NCBI RefSeq assembly: GCF_900111245.1 | Contig: NZ_FOGO01000008.1 | Location: forward strand, 280,632 to 344,631 | Direction: 5' to 3' | DNA length: 64,000 bases | From: Streptomyces qinglanensis | GTDB lineage: Bacteria; Actinomycetota; Actinomycetes; Streptomycetales; Streptomycetaceae | Notes under the pieces: model-generated | Seen by the model: the letters and a program-made list of their open reading frames with translations, nothing else | Databases searched by the model: none | What the model was told of the DNA's origin: nothing | Shown: piece after piece, positions 44,398 to 53,141 of the stretch | Layout: every line of letters starts with the position of its first letter | Numbering within the stretch: position 1 is the stretch's first letter | Made by a program: the position numbers and the translations under genes

Positions 44398-46890
44398 TCA
44401 GGACGCGCCGCCGTTCCCGGGGTACCGGCTCTGGTGCGGGATGTGGGTGCCGTAGCCGCCCTCGTCCCACGTGCCGTTGTCGTGGGTGCCGGGGGTCTCG
44501 GGCGGGCCCGGGTATGCGGGGGCTGCCGGGTCGGCCCCGTGGCCGGGCGCGCCGCTGTAGCCGTCGGTGCCGTAGCCCGCGGCGCCGTAGTCCGCGGTGC
44601 CGTAGTCCGCGGTGCCGTAGCCGTCGGTGCCGTAGTCCTCGGTGCCGGGGGGCGCCGGGTGTGCCTCGGGGCCGTGGCCGCCCTGCTCGTGGCCGCCCTG
44701 CTCGTAGCCGCCCTGCTGGTAGCCGCCCGCCCAGGCATCCTGCTCGTAGGTGCCGGGCTGCTGCCCGTACCCGGCGGCGTCGTAGCCGCCCTGCGGGTCG
44801 GGGCCGGGGGCGTGCGGCTGCCCGCCGGTGGCCGGGTGCGCCTCGGGGGCCGGATGCGCCTCCGTAGCCTCGTGTTCGGCCTGGGCCGCGCGCTGCTCCA
44901 CGACGGTGCGGACGGCGTCCACCACGCCCCGGTACCCCGAGCAGCGGCACAGATTGCCGCTGATCGCCTTGCGGGTCTCCAGGTCGGTGGGCGCGTGGTT
45001 GCCCTCCAGCAGGTCGTGCACCGTCATCGCGAGTCCGGGTACGCAGAACCCGCACTGCACGGAGCCGCTCTCGGCGAGCGCGCACTGCACGTCCGACGGA
45101 GCGCCGTCGACCGACAGCCCCTCGACGGTGCGGACCTCGCTCCCGGCGGCGGTGGCGGCGGGCACCAGGCAGGCGGCCACCAGCCGCCCGTCCACCTGCA
45201 CCGAGCAGGCTCCGCACTCCCCTTGCGAGCAGCCGTCCTTGGCTCCGGCGAGGCCCAGCCGCTCGCGCAGCACGTACAGCAGCGACTCGCCGATCCAGGC
45301 GCTGGCGACGGGGCGGTCGACCCCGTTGACCCGCAGCTCGTACGAGACGTGCGGGTGCTCGTCCTCGGTCTCGACGGTCTCGGGGACCGGCGCCGCTTCC
45401 TCCCCGGCCACGGGGGCGGTGCCGTCCCCGGGCGCCTGCGGAGTGCTGTCCCCTGGCGCCGCCTGGGTGCTGGCCCCGGGCGGGTGGACCGGTTCCGGGC
45501 CGCTGTCGGACGCGGCGCCTGCGGAGCCGTCTGCCGGGTCGGTGCCCGAGGGCTCCGCGGCCGCGGCGGAGTCCCCGGCGTCCGCCGGATCGGCGTCGGC
45601 CGGTTGCGGGGCGGCGGTCCGCTGCGCGGGCACCGGTGCCGGGGCGGCCTCGGCCAGCGAGGTCACCTCGGCGTCCGCGTGGTGCTCCGGCGCGGCGGGC
45701 GGTGCGGGCGGTTCGGCGGCGACGATCCCGGGGTCGGCGGCAGGCTGTCCGACCGTGCCGGGCTGCGCCTCGGGCTGCTGCGGGTGCTCCGGCGGGGCGG
45801 GTGCCGCGGCGTCCGGGTCGCCGGGGTGCCGCGGCTCCGCGACGGGCGTCCCGGCGGCCCCGTCCGCGGTGGGGGTGCTGGGGAACCGGTAGGCGGGCGC
45901 GGAAGCGTCCGGCGCACCCGGGAAGGGGCGGTCGGCGCCGCCCGGTTCGGGCGCGGGGGGCGGCCCGGGGACGTCCGGGTGCGGCGCGTGCCCGGGGGCG
46001 GGCGCCGCCGAGTCCCAGCGCGGGGCCGAGGCCGGCGAGGAGGGCGTCCAGGCGGGAGCGGGTGCCTCCGGAGCCGCGGACGCGGAGGCCGCGGGAGCGT
46101 GCGGGCCGGGCGCGGACGCACCGGGGTCCGGGGAACCGGGCGCGGTCGGCGCCGGGTTGCCGTCCGGCGCCGCGGCGGGTGTCACGCCCGGGCCCAGGGG
46201 GCGGCGGCCGGTACGGGCCTCGTGCGAGCCCGCGAGCGCGGCGGCCGCGCCCTGGCCGAGCCCCGCCGAGCCGTCGGCCGCGGGCGGGTGCGGCACGTCC
46301 TGCGGGTAGGGGCCGGGCCCGCCGGCCGGGCCGGGCCCGGGTGCGGGGGCGTACTGCGCGGGCTGCTGGCCGTCGACGCCGCCGGGTCCCTGCGGTCCCG
46401 GTCCTGCGGTGCCCGGCTCACCGCTCCCGGGCGCGAACGGCAGCACCCAGTGGTCCCCGGCGGCCGGATCGGCGCCGGGGTCCGGGGCTCCGCCGTCCGC
46501 GGGGTGGTACGAGGGGTCGATGGGCGGCGGGGTGTAGCCGCCCTGCCCGGTGCCGGGTGCGGCCAGCGGCGCACCCTCCGCGAGTTCGCCGAAGCCGCCG
46601 CTGGGAAGCTGCACGAACGCGGTGGCGTCCGCGTCGTACTCGCCGCCGCCCCAGTTCCTGGGCACGTGCTGCCCGTCTTCCGCCTGCTGGGCGTAGGGGT
46701 CGGGTGCGGCGCCCTGCGCGGCCCAGGGATCGCCGCCGTACTGTGCGGCGCCGCCCGCGCCGTTGCCGTACTCGTCCGTGTCCGTGTGCGCGTTCACATG
46801 TCCGTGCGGCTCCGCACCCGCGTGCGGTCCCGCGCCCCCGTTCCGGTGTCCGTTCCCGTTGCCGTGTGGTGCCTGTGGTGTGCCGCTCAT
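44398..46890 (-). CDS. [2Fe-2S] subunit inside an 830-residue low-complexity protein
   Basis: Residues about 515-670 are a normal molybdenum-hydroxylase Fe-S subunit: YELRVNGVDRPV, plant-type cluster GCSQGECGACSV...AAC, and the second cluster CGFCVPGLAM...NLCRCSGYRGVVDAVRTVVEQ. Around it lie about 510 N-terminal residues rich in Pro, Ala, Gly and acidic residues and about 160 C-terminal residues rich in Gly and Tyr with YGTDGYGTADYGTADYG-type repeats. Both arms look disordered. Normal family length is about 160-200. ATG overlaps the FAD-subunit stop (ATGA), with GGAGGG 7 nt upstream. Electron transfer between Mo and FAD subunits is the core role. Confidence 0.9.
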   Translation of the reverse strand: MSGTPQAPHGNGNGHRNGGAGPHAGAEPHGHVNAHTDTDEYGNGAGGAAQYGGDPWAAQGAAPDPYAQQAEDGQHVPRNWGGGEYDADATAFVQLPSGGFGELAEGAPLAAPGTGQGGYTPPPIDPSYHPADGGAPDPGADPAAGDHWVLPFAPGSGEPGTAGPGPQGPGGVDGQQPAQYAPAPGPGPAGGPGPYPQDVPHPPAADGSAGLGQGAAAALAGSHEARTGRRPLGPGVTPAAAPDGNPAPTAPGSPDPGASAPGPHAPAASASAAPEAPAPAWTPSSPASAPRWDSAAPAPGHAPHPDVPGPPPAPEPGGADRPFPGAPDASAPAYRFPSTPTADGAAGTPVAEPRHPGDPDAAAPAPPEHPQQPEAQPGTVGQPAADPGIVAAEPPAPPAAPEHHADAEVTSLAEAAPAPVPAQRTAAPQPADADPADAGDSAAAAEPSGTDPADGSAGAASDSGPEPVHPPGASTQAAPGDSTPQAPGDGTAPVAGEEAAPVPETVETEDEHPHVSYELRVNGVDRPVASAWIGESLLYVLRERLGLAGAKDGCSQGECGACSVQVDGRLVAACLVPAATAAGSEVRTVEGLSVDGAPSDVQCALAESGSVQCGFCVPGLAMTVHDLLEGNHAPTDLETRKAISGNLCRCSGYRGVVDAVRTVVEQRAAQAEHEATEAHPAPEAHPATGGQPHAPGPDPQGGYDAAGYGQQPGTYEQDAWAGGYQQGGYEQGGHEQGGHGPEAHPAPPGTEDYGTDGYGTADYGTADYGAAGYGTDGYSGAPGHGADPAAPAYPGPPETPGTHDNGTWDEGGYGTHIPHQSRYPGNGGAS

Positions 46891-47822
46891 GCGAGAGCCC
46901 TCCCGAGTCCCCGCCGGGCCAGTGTCGCCACGGTACGCCGCAAGTGCAGCGCCGCGGGCGGAAGCTGGGGGGGCGGCCCCGGGTTCTCCTCGGGGCCCGC
47001 CGGAAGCGGGTCGGGGATGCAGGCCATCGCGACGTACTCGCCGAAGGCGGTCAGCGCCTCGGGGGCCAGCGAGCGGTCGCCGTCCCAGTCGATGAGGGTC
47101 GCGATCCACTGCTCGGCCTCCAGCGGCCGCAGCGGCATCGGTGCGACGGCACCCACGGCGCACCGCACGCCGCGCCGCATCGGGTCGAGGACGACGGCGA
47201 CGGAGGCCAGCGCGCGGCTCGGTCCGGTGCGGCTGGTGGCCTTGAGGAAGGTCTGCGGGGCGTGCAGCAGCGGCACCTTCACATAGCCGACGATCTCGCT
47301 GGGCCGGAGGATGTCCATTCCGGCGAGCAGATGGCTGACCGGCAGCTCGCGGTGTGCGCCGTCCGGGCCCGCGATGGAGAGGGTGGCCTCCAGCGCGGCC
47401 AGCACGGGCAGCGCGTCCCCGGTGGGCGAGGCGCTGACGATGTTGCCGCCGAGCGTCCCCGCGTTCCGGATCTGCGGGGGTCCGGCGGCCCGGGCCGCGG
47501 CGGCGAGCGCGGGGATGAGCGCGGCGAAGTCGGGGCGTCCCATGCGCGCGTGGGTGAGTCCGGCACCGAGCACGGCGTGGCCGTCCTGGTAGGACCAGCC
47601 GCGGATCTCGCTGATCCGGCCGAGGCCGACCAGTGCGGCGGGGCGGAGGTGGCCGGAGTTGACGTCGGCCATCAGGTCGGTGCCCCCGGCGACCGGTACG
47701 GCGGCGGGTACCGCGGAGAGCGCCGAGACGGCCTCCTCCAGGGTGGCGGGCAGCATGACAGCAGGGGGCACAGCCTGCGCGGCTCGTTCGCCGTCTGGTG
47801 CATGCCGTACGTGCGTGCTCAA
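46887..47822 (-). CDS. Xanthine dehydrogenase-family FAD-binding subunit
   Basis: 311 residues from a TTG start (GGAAGGGG upstream); an ATG at 47756 (MLPATLEEAV) is the conservative alternative. FAD-binding PCMH fold: PAAVPVAGGTDLMADVNSGHL (dinucleotide loop), QIRNAGTLGGNIVSASPTGDALPVLAALEATL (family signature) and a C-terminal CO-dehydrogenase flavoprotein domain (LKATSRTGPSRALASVAVVL). First gene of the operon FAD - FeS - Mo, the order common in actinobacterial CoxM/S/L-type enzymes. Confidence 0.92.
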   Translation of the reverse strand: MSTHVRHAPDGERAAQAVPPAVMLPATLEEAVSALSAVPAAVPVAGGTDLMADVNSGHLRPAALVGLGRISEIRGWSYQDGHAVLGAGLTHARMGRPDFAALIPALAAAARAAGPPQIRNAGTLGGNIVSASPTGDALPVLAALEATLSIAGPDGAHRELPVSHLLAGMDILRPSEIVGYVKVPLLHAPQTFLKATSRTGPSRALASVAVVLDPMRRGVRCAVGAVAPMPLRPLEAEQWIATLIDWDGDRSLAPEALTAFGEYVAMACIPDPLPAGPEENPGPPPQLPPAALHLRRTVATLARRGLGRALA

Positions 47823-48025
47823 CCTGCTGCCCCTTCCCCGACATACCGGGCTCCCGGCTGCACTGCCGTACGGTACGTGCTCACAGCCCGGACGAGGCAA
47901 CTCTGGCACATCTCGGCCCGCGCCTGACACGAGGGCCGGGGATGGGCCCTTTCGCACCGTTTGCCCCGTGCTGCCGGTGAAAAGTCGGGGAATGGCCGGG
48001 GAAAGGGGGGCTCCGGGGGGCCTGT

Positions 48026-49684
48026 TCACTCCAGGGGACGCCCCGGAATCCCCGGCCGCCGCTGCCAGGGCCGGGGCCCGGCGGCGGGCCGGTAGGCGAC
48101 CCCGCAGGCGTCGAGGCGGGCGAGGTGCGCGTCCGCCAGGCGCGCCGCGAAGTCCTCGTAGGGGTGGCCCGGTCCCGACCAGGCGAGCTCGGCGAGGGCG
48201 GCGAGCCGCGGGAACATCTGGTAGTCCAGCCGCTGGGTGCTCTCGGCGCACTCGGTCCACATGTTGGCCTGTACTCCCAGCACCCGCTCCGCATGCCCCT
48301 CCCGCTCCAGTTCGGGGGGCACCGGCTGCACCTCGTACACGTCGCGCAGCGTGGACACGTACCCCAGCGGCACCGGCTCGTCCTCCCCCGGCGCCTGCCT
48401 CCGGTCGAGGTACAGCTCGCGCTCGGGGCACATCACCACATCGTGGCCGGCGCGCGCCGCGGCCACGCCCCCCTCGTACCCCCGCCAGGAGGAGACGACC
48501 GCTCCCGGGGTGAGCCCGTCCTGCAGCGTGCCGCCCTGGAGGATCTCGTCCCAACCGGTCATCCGGCGGCCGCGTTCGGCGAGCCAGCGGTCGAAGTGCC
48601 GCACCATCCACGCCTGCAGGGCGTCCTCGTCGCGCAGCCCCTCGCGGGCGATGCGCTCCTGCGCGACGGCCGAATCCCGCCACTGGTCCTTGGGCGTCTC
48701 GTCCCCGCCGATGTGCACGAACGGGGACGGGAAGACCTCCAGCACCTCCTCCAGCACCTGTTCGTAGAAGCGCAGCACCTCGTCCGTGGGAGCCAGCAGG
48801 TGCGGGCTGACGCCCCAGTCGGTCCACACCTGCGCGCCGCCGTCGGCCGAGCCGAGTTCCGGGTATGCCGCGATGGCGGCCTGCGAATGTCCGGGCAGTT
48901 CGATCTCGGGCACGACGGTGATGTGCCGCTCCGCCGCGTACGCGACGATCTCGCGCAGGTCGTCCTGGGTGTAGTGGCCGCCGTGCGGGCGTTCGTCCCA
49001 CAGCGGGGAGGCGCGGTGACCGACGCGGGTGCGGGAGCGCCAGCCGCCGACCTCGGTCAGCCGGGGGTGGCGGCGGATCTCCATCCGCCAGCCCTGGTCG
49101 TCGGTCAGGTGGAGGTGCAGGACGTTCAGTTTGTGCAGGGCGAGCAGGTCGAGGGTGCGCAGTACGCCGTCCTTGGGCAGGAAGTGCCGGGCCGTGTCGA
49201 GCAGCAGCCCGCGCCAGCCGAACCGCGGCGCGTCCTCGGCCGCGCCGGCCGGCACCTCCCAGGAACCGGCGGTCGCGGCCCGGCGGAACGCCGCGGGCGG
49301 CAGCAGTTGGCGCAGGGTCTGCACCCCGCGGAACACCCCGGCGGCGTCCCCGCCCGCCACGAGCACCCGGTCGGCGGTGACGTGCAGCCGGTAGGACTCG
49401 GGGGCGCGCCCGGGATCGATGCGCAACTCGACAGTGTTCTCTGGGTGCTCTGGGTGCTCTGGGTGCTCTGGGTGCCCGGGGTGCTCCGGGTTCCCGGGGG
49501 CCTCCGGCGTTCCGGGCCCCTCGCGCCAGGGGAGAGCGGCGAGGCCGCGCAGCCATCGGGCGGCGCCCCGCGCCCCGGGGTCGGCGACAAGCGCGGTGCC
49601 GCTCCCCCACACGAAGGGCGGGCCGCCGTCCTGCCGCACCTCGCGCGCCCGCGGGACGAGCCCCGTCCAGCCTGTGGCCGACAT
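48026..49684 (-). CDS. GH20 beta-N-acetylhexosaminidase, cytoplasmic
   Basis: 552 residues; splits terminal GlcNAc from chitooligosaccharides by substrate-assisted catalysis. GH20b N-domain (about 10-150) and TIM barrel: RFGWRGLLLDTARHFLP, HKLNVLHLHLTDDQGWRMEI, PEIELPGHSQAAIAAYPEL and FVHIGGDETPKDQW with the catalytic pair Asp328-Glu329, later WTECAESTQRLDYQMFPR. No signal peptide, so it acts inside on sugars imported by the ABC genes upstream, with which it forms an operon. An in-frame PEH repeat (residues about 67-81) marks a variable linker. Confidence 0.95.
   Translation of the reverse strand: MSATGWTGLVPRAREVRQDGGPPFVWGSGTALVADPGARGAARWLRGLAALPWREGPGTPEAPGNPEHPGHPEHPEHPEHPENTVELRIDPGRAPESYRLHVTADRVLVAGGDAAGVFRGVQTLRQLLPPAAFRRAATAGSWEVPAGAAEDAPRFGWRGLLLDTARHFLPKDGVLRTLDLLALHKLNVLHLHLTDDQGWRMEIRRHPRLTEVGGWRSRTRVGHRASPLWDERPHGGHYTQDDLREIVAYAAERHITVVPEIELPGHSQAAIAAYPELGSADGGAQVWTDWGVSPHLLAPTDEVLRFYEQVLEEVLEVFPSPFVHIGGDETPKDQWRDSAVAQERIAREGLRDEDALQAWMVRHFDRWLAERGRRMTGWDEILQGGTLQDGLTPGAVVSSWRGYEGGVAAARAGHDVVMCPERELYLDRRQAPGEDEPVPLGYVSTLRDVYEVQPVPPELEREGHAERVLGVQANMWTECAESTQRLDYQMFPRLAALAELAWSGPGHPYEDFAARLADAHLARLDACGVAYRPAAGPRPWQRRPGIPGRPLE
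49438..49491. repeat. 9-bp in-frame minisatellite in the GH20 gene
   Basis: About six tandem copies of the 9-bp unit GCTCTGGGT, the first four nearly identical and the last two diverged. On the coding strand it encodes repeated Pro-Glu-His in the N-domain linker. A multiple of three, so copy changes would keep the frame. Confidence 0.85.
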
Positions 49685-49696
49685 GTTCGGTCCTCC

Positions 49697-50548
49697 CTAT
49701 TTCACAGCCCCGCCGAGCCCGGAGACCAGGCGGCGGTGCACGCAGACGAAAAAGACGAGCACGGGCACGGTCATCACCGTGGAGGCGGCCATCACCCCGC
49801 CCCAGTCGGGGGTTTCGGTGTCGAAGAAGACGAGCAGCGCCATCGGCAGGGTGGAGTTCTCCGTCGCGCTGATGATGAACGACTTGGCGAAGAGGAAGTC
49901 GTTCCAGGTGGAGATGAAGGAGAAGACGCTCGTGGCGACCAGTCCGGGCAGGACGAGCGGGAAGAGTATCTGCCACAGAAAGCGCGTCCGGCTGGCTCCG
50001 TCGATGAACGCCTGCTCCTCCAGGGCCTCGGGGACGGCCTTCACGAATCCGCGCAGCATCCAGATGGCGAACGGCAGCGAGAAGGCCAGGTGCGGGAGGA
50101 CGAGGGAGAGGAGGGTGTTGAGCGCTCCGATGTCCCGCATGAGGAAGAACAGCGGAATCGTCAGCGCTTCGACCGGCACCATCTGCGCGGTGAGGATGAG
50201 GATGAGCAGCGTGGTGCGGAGCCGGAACCGGAAGCGGGCGACGGCGGTGGCGGCGAGGAAGGCGAGCAGGGCCGAGGCGACCACCACCGTGCCCGCCACC
50301 AGCAGGCTGTTGAGGAAATAGCGACCGAAATCCTCCTGTGCGAAGACCCGGCGGAACGCGTCGAGGGATGGCGAGAGGGTCCAGGGAACGGGCCGGTCGG
50401 AGCGGATCTCCCCGGCCGGTTTGAACGCGGAGAGCACCATCCAGTACAGCGGGAAAGCGACCGCGGCGGCGATGAGCACGGCGGCGCCGTCGGCCACGGA
50501 ACGCCACGGCCGCCGCACCCGGGGGCGTGCTCCCGGTCTCGTGCTCAT
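49697..50548 (-). CDS. Sugar ABC transporter permease (MalG type)
   Basis: 283 residues with six helices. PLYWMVLSAFKPAGEI near helix 1, the ABC-permease EAA loop EQAFIDGASRTRFLWQILFPLVLPGL, and FSFISTWNDFLFAKSFI. Together with the gene upstream it forms the membrane channel. The start ATG overlaps the stop of the upstream permease gene by 4 bp (ATGA). No ATPase gene is present, so it probably uses the shared ATPase MsiK, as other Streptomyces sugar importers do (established for related systems). Confidence 0.93.
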   Translation of the reverse strand: MSTRPGARPRVRRPWRSVADGAAVLIAAAVAFPLYWMVLSAFKPAGEIRSDRPVPWTLSPSLDAFRRVFAQEDFGRYFLNSLLVAGTVVVASALLAFLAATAVARFRFRLRTTLLILILTAQMVPVEALTIPLFFLMRDIGALNTLLSLVLPHLAFSLPFAIWMLRGFVKAVPEALEEQAFIDGASRTRFLWQILFPLVLPGLVATSVFSFISTWNDFLFAKSFIISATENSTLPMALLVFFDTETPDWGGVMAASTVMTVPVLVFFVCVHRRLVSGLGGAVK

Positions 50549-51552
50549 ATCTCCTCCCCGTTCCTGCGGAGCAACTTCAGATAGACCAGCGTGACCGCGA
50601 GCAGAATCAGCAGCATGACGACGCCGATTGCCGAGCCGAGGCTGTACTCGGCCGAGGCGAAAGCCTTTTGGTAGGCATAGACGTTCAGCACCAGGTTCTG
50701 CCCGGCGATACCGCCTCCGTCGGTCATCACATAGATCTGGGTGAAGACCTTGAAGTCCCAGATGACCGACTGGATGGTCACCACAATCAGTACCGGGCGC
50801 AGCATCGGCGCCAGCACGCTGCGCCAGGTCCGCCACACCCCGGCGCCGTCCAGTGCGGCGGCCTCCAGCACCTCTCCGGGCACGGCCCGGATGCCCGCGT
50901 ACGTCACCACCATCACCAGCGGGAACGAGCACCACACGACCTCCAGGAGGACGAGCGTGAACGCGCTGTACCGCCCGTACGTCCAGGAGTGGTCGCCCAG
51001 TCCGAGCATCCGGTTGACGGGGCCGAAGTCGGGGTCGAAGAGGAACACCCACACGGTGGAACCGGTGATCGCGGGGGTGGCCCAGGCGCCGAGGGCCGCG
51101 AGCATCAGCAGCAGCCGGGGCAGCGCCCGGATCCGGGTGAGCAGCACGGCCAACCCGCAGCCGACCGCCACGGTGCCCAGCACGCAGCAGCCCGCGAACA
51201 CCACCGTGGCCAGCAGCACGTCCCAGAACTGCGCGTCGCCCAGCAGTTCGGCGTAGTTCGCCAGCCCCTGGAAGCTGGTCGGCTCCCCGCCGCTGACCTG
51301 CGCCTGGGTGTACTCCAGTACGGAGATCAGCCCGAGCTGGTAGACGGGGTAGACGAGCAGCCCGGCCAGCACCACGAGCGCGGGCGCGAGATAGAGCCAG
51401 GGCGTCCAGCCGGGGTGCCGCAGCGGCCGGACGCGGGCGGGCGCGCGATCCCGGGCAGGAGCGCGATCCCGGGCGGGCGCGCGTTCCCGGGCGGAGGTGG
51501 GTGCGCCGTTCCGGGCGGGGGCGCGGGCGGACGTGCGGTGCCGGACGCTCAC
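50545..51552 (-). CDS. Sugar ABC transporter permease (MalF type)
   Basis: 335 residues, GTG start overlapping the stop of the binding-protein gene (GTGA). N-terminus holds Arg/Ala/Pro repeats (ERAPARDRAPARDRAPARVRP). Then WLYLAPALVVLAGLLVYPVYQLGLIS, and EAA loop GEVLEAAALDGAGVWRTWRSVLAPMLRPVL. Six helices. Pairs with the MalG-type permease downstream. Confidence 0.92.
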   Translation of the reverse strand: MSVRHRTSARAPARNGAPTSARERAPARDRAPARDRAPARVRPLRHPGWTPWLYLAPALVVLAGLLVYPVYQLGLISVLEYTQAQVSGGEPTSFQGLANYAELLGDAQFWDVLLATVVFAGCCVLGTVAVGCGLAVLLTRIRALPRLLLMLAALGAWATPAITGSTVWVFLFDPDFGPVNRMLGLGDHSWTYGRYSAFTLVLLEVVWCSFPLVMVVTYAGIRAVPGEVLEAAALDGAGVWRTWRSVLAPMLRPVLIVVTIQSVIWDFKVFTQIYVMTDGGGIAGQNLVLNVYAYQKAFASAEYSLGSAIGVVMLLILLAVTLVYLKLLRRNGEEI

Positions 51553-52874
51553 CGGTGGAACGCCTCGTCCATCTTCCCGGCCGCGTCGGCCGCGGCGGCG
51601 GCGACGTCCTGTTTGCCGCTGACGATCCGCTGGAACATCCCGGGCAGGATCTGCGAGGCGTCGATCCTGCCCCACGCCGGGCTGACGGGCACGAACTCGG
51701 TACCGGCCTCCAGGGTCGCCACGAACGGCCCGACGAACGGCTCCCGCGCCGCGACCTTCTTGCGGGTGTCGGCGAAGGTCGGCAGGAAGCCCATGGCGTC
51801 GAACAGCCGCTCCTGGGTGCGCTTGCCCGCCAGTTGCTCCGTCAGGTCGACGGCGAGGCTGCGGTGCCGGGTGCTCTTGAGGACGCCGAGGTTGTTGCCG
51901 CCGGCGAAGGCGGGCGCGACGCTGCCCTTCTCGGTGCCGGGCAGCGGGACGACGGCGTACTTCCCCGCGGCCGCGCCGTCCTCCATGGCCTGCCGGTTGA
52001 AGTCGCCGCCGATGGCCATGGCGGCCTTGCCGCCCGCGAACGCCTCCACCGTGTCGTTGCCGCCCATGGCGGCGCACTTGGCCGCGGGGCAGTTCCCGTC
52101 GCCGAAGAGGGCGGCGTAGGCGGCGATGCCCTTGCGCGCCTCGGGGCTGTCGACGGCCGCCCGGAACTCCCCCTCGCCGTCCTTCTTCGCCAGCGCGCCG
52201 CCGTGCGCCCAGATGAAGGGCATGGCACCGTAGGTGTAGGCGCCGCCGACGGCGATGCCGTACATGTCCTCGCGCTCCGCGTGGATCTTCTTCGCCGTGC
52301 GGGTCAGTTCGTCCAGCGTGCGGGGCGGCTTCAGGCCCAGGTCCTCGAAGACGTCGGTGCGGTAGTAGAGGGCGCGGACCCCGACGAAGAGCGGCGCGCC
52401 GTACTGCTTGCCCTCCACGGTGACGGACTTCTCGGCGGTCGGATCGAGGTCGTCGGCGGCGTCCCACTCCGCGAACTCGGCACTGATGTCGGCCAGTCCG
52501 CCGTCGGCGACGTATCCGGCGGTGTCGGTGTTGCCGTACTCGATGACGTCCGGCGCCGAGTCGGGGTCGTTGAAGGCGCCTTTGATCTTCTCCGCCCGGC
52601 TGTCGACGGGGATGTACTGCACCGCGACCCGCACGCCCTCGTGCTGCTTCTCGAACCGGTCGACCACCTTCCGGACGACCTTCTCCTTGGGCTTGTTGCC
52701 GACTTCGCGGAAGAGCCAGACGCGGACCGTCCCGCTCTTCTCGTCCCCGCCGCCCTCGCCGCCGGAGGTGCCGGGTGCGCATCCGGCGACCGCCGCGGCC
52801 GCCATCCCGAGTGCCATGAGTGGGGCGAGAAGGCGTCGCCCGTTCCTGTGCTGTCTGCCCTTGACGACCGTCAC
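51549..52874 (-). CDS. Sugar ABC transporter substrate-binding lipoprotein
   Basis: 441 residues. Lipoprotein signal: basic VTVVKGRQHRNGRR, hydrophobic LLAPLMALGMAAAA, lipobox AVAG-C. The mature part is a family 1 solute-binding protein (GTVRVWLFREVGNKPKEKVVRKVVDRFEKQH; PDVIEYGNTDTAGYVADGGLADIS; GGDFNRQAMEDG). GTG at 52874 has GGGGGTC upstream; an ATG six codons further back is an alternative. Substrate probably N-acetylglucosamine or chitobiose, inferred from the GH20 gene in the operon. It resembles dasA in operon style but no dasR gene is adjacent, so I do not assign das names. Confidence 0.9.
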   Translation of the reverse strand: MTVVKGRQHRNGRRLLAPLMALGMAAAAVAGCAPGTSGGEGGGDEKSGTVRVWLFREVGNKPKEKVVRKVVDRFEKQHEGVRVAVQYIPVDSRAEKIKGAFNDPDSAPDVIEYGNTDTAGYVADGGLADISAEFAEWDAADDLDPTAEKSVTVEGKQYGAPLFVGVRALYYRTDVFEDLGLKPPRTLDELTRTAKKIHAEREDMYGIAVGGAYTYGAMPFIWAHGGALAKKDGEGEFRAAVDSPEARKGIAAYAALFGDGNCPAAKCAAMGGNDTVEAFAGGKAAMAIGGDFNRQAMEDGAAAGKYAVVPLPGTEKGSVAPAFAGGNNLGVLKSTRHRSLAVDLTEQLAGKRTQERLFDAMGFLPTFADTRKKVAAREPFVGPFVATLEAGTEFVPVSPAWGRIDASQILPGMFQRIVSGKQDVAAAAADAAGKMDEAFHR

Positions 52875-52897
52875 GACGAGACCCCCAAGCATGCCGA

Positions 52898-52914
52898 GTT
52901 GCAACATGTGCAAC
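52898..52914. promoter_or_regulatory. Inverted-repeat operator candidate before the ABC operon
   Basis: GTTGCA-ACATG-TGCAAC, two exact 6-bp arms, 24 bp upstream of the binding-protein GTG on the minus strand. It does not match the DasR consensus, so a different sugar regulator (LacI or ROK type) is implied. Further TGCAAC/TGCACAAC words follow to 52935. Confidence 0.5.
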
Positions 52915-53141
52915 GTGCGTTTCGCTCTGCACAACTGCGCGAGAGGCTACGGGCGGGCATACGCGGGGGGCAATAGGTCCGGACCGGCAACGGCGGGAAT
53001 GCCAGGGCGAAGTGGAGGCGGAGCGGCAGGCGGAGAACCGGAGACGGGAAGGCACCCGCGGCCGGGAGGTGACCGGATCGTTCCGCCACCGGCCCCGATC
53101 GTGCCTGTCAGCGGCGTCCCGACGCCGCCCAGACTGTCGGC

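Noticed and set aside
42484..47286. A 1600-residue plus-strand frame across the molybdoenzyme operon
   Set aside because: Antisense to three well-supported genes; Gly/Arg/Val-rich without motifs.
51549..52874. Naming the ABC operon dasABC
   Set aside because: Canonical das genes lie next to dasR and carry a DasR site; neither is seen here.
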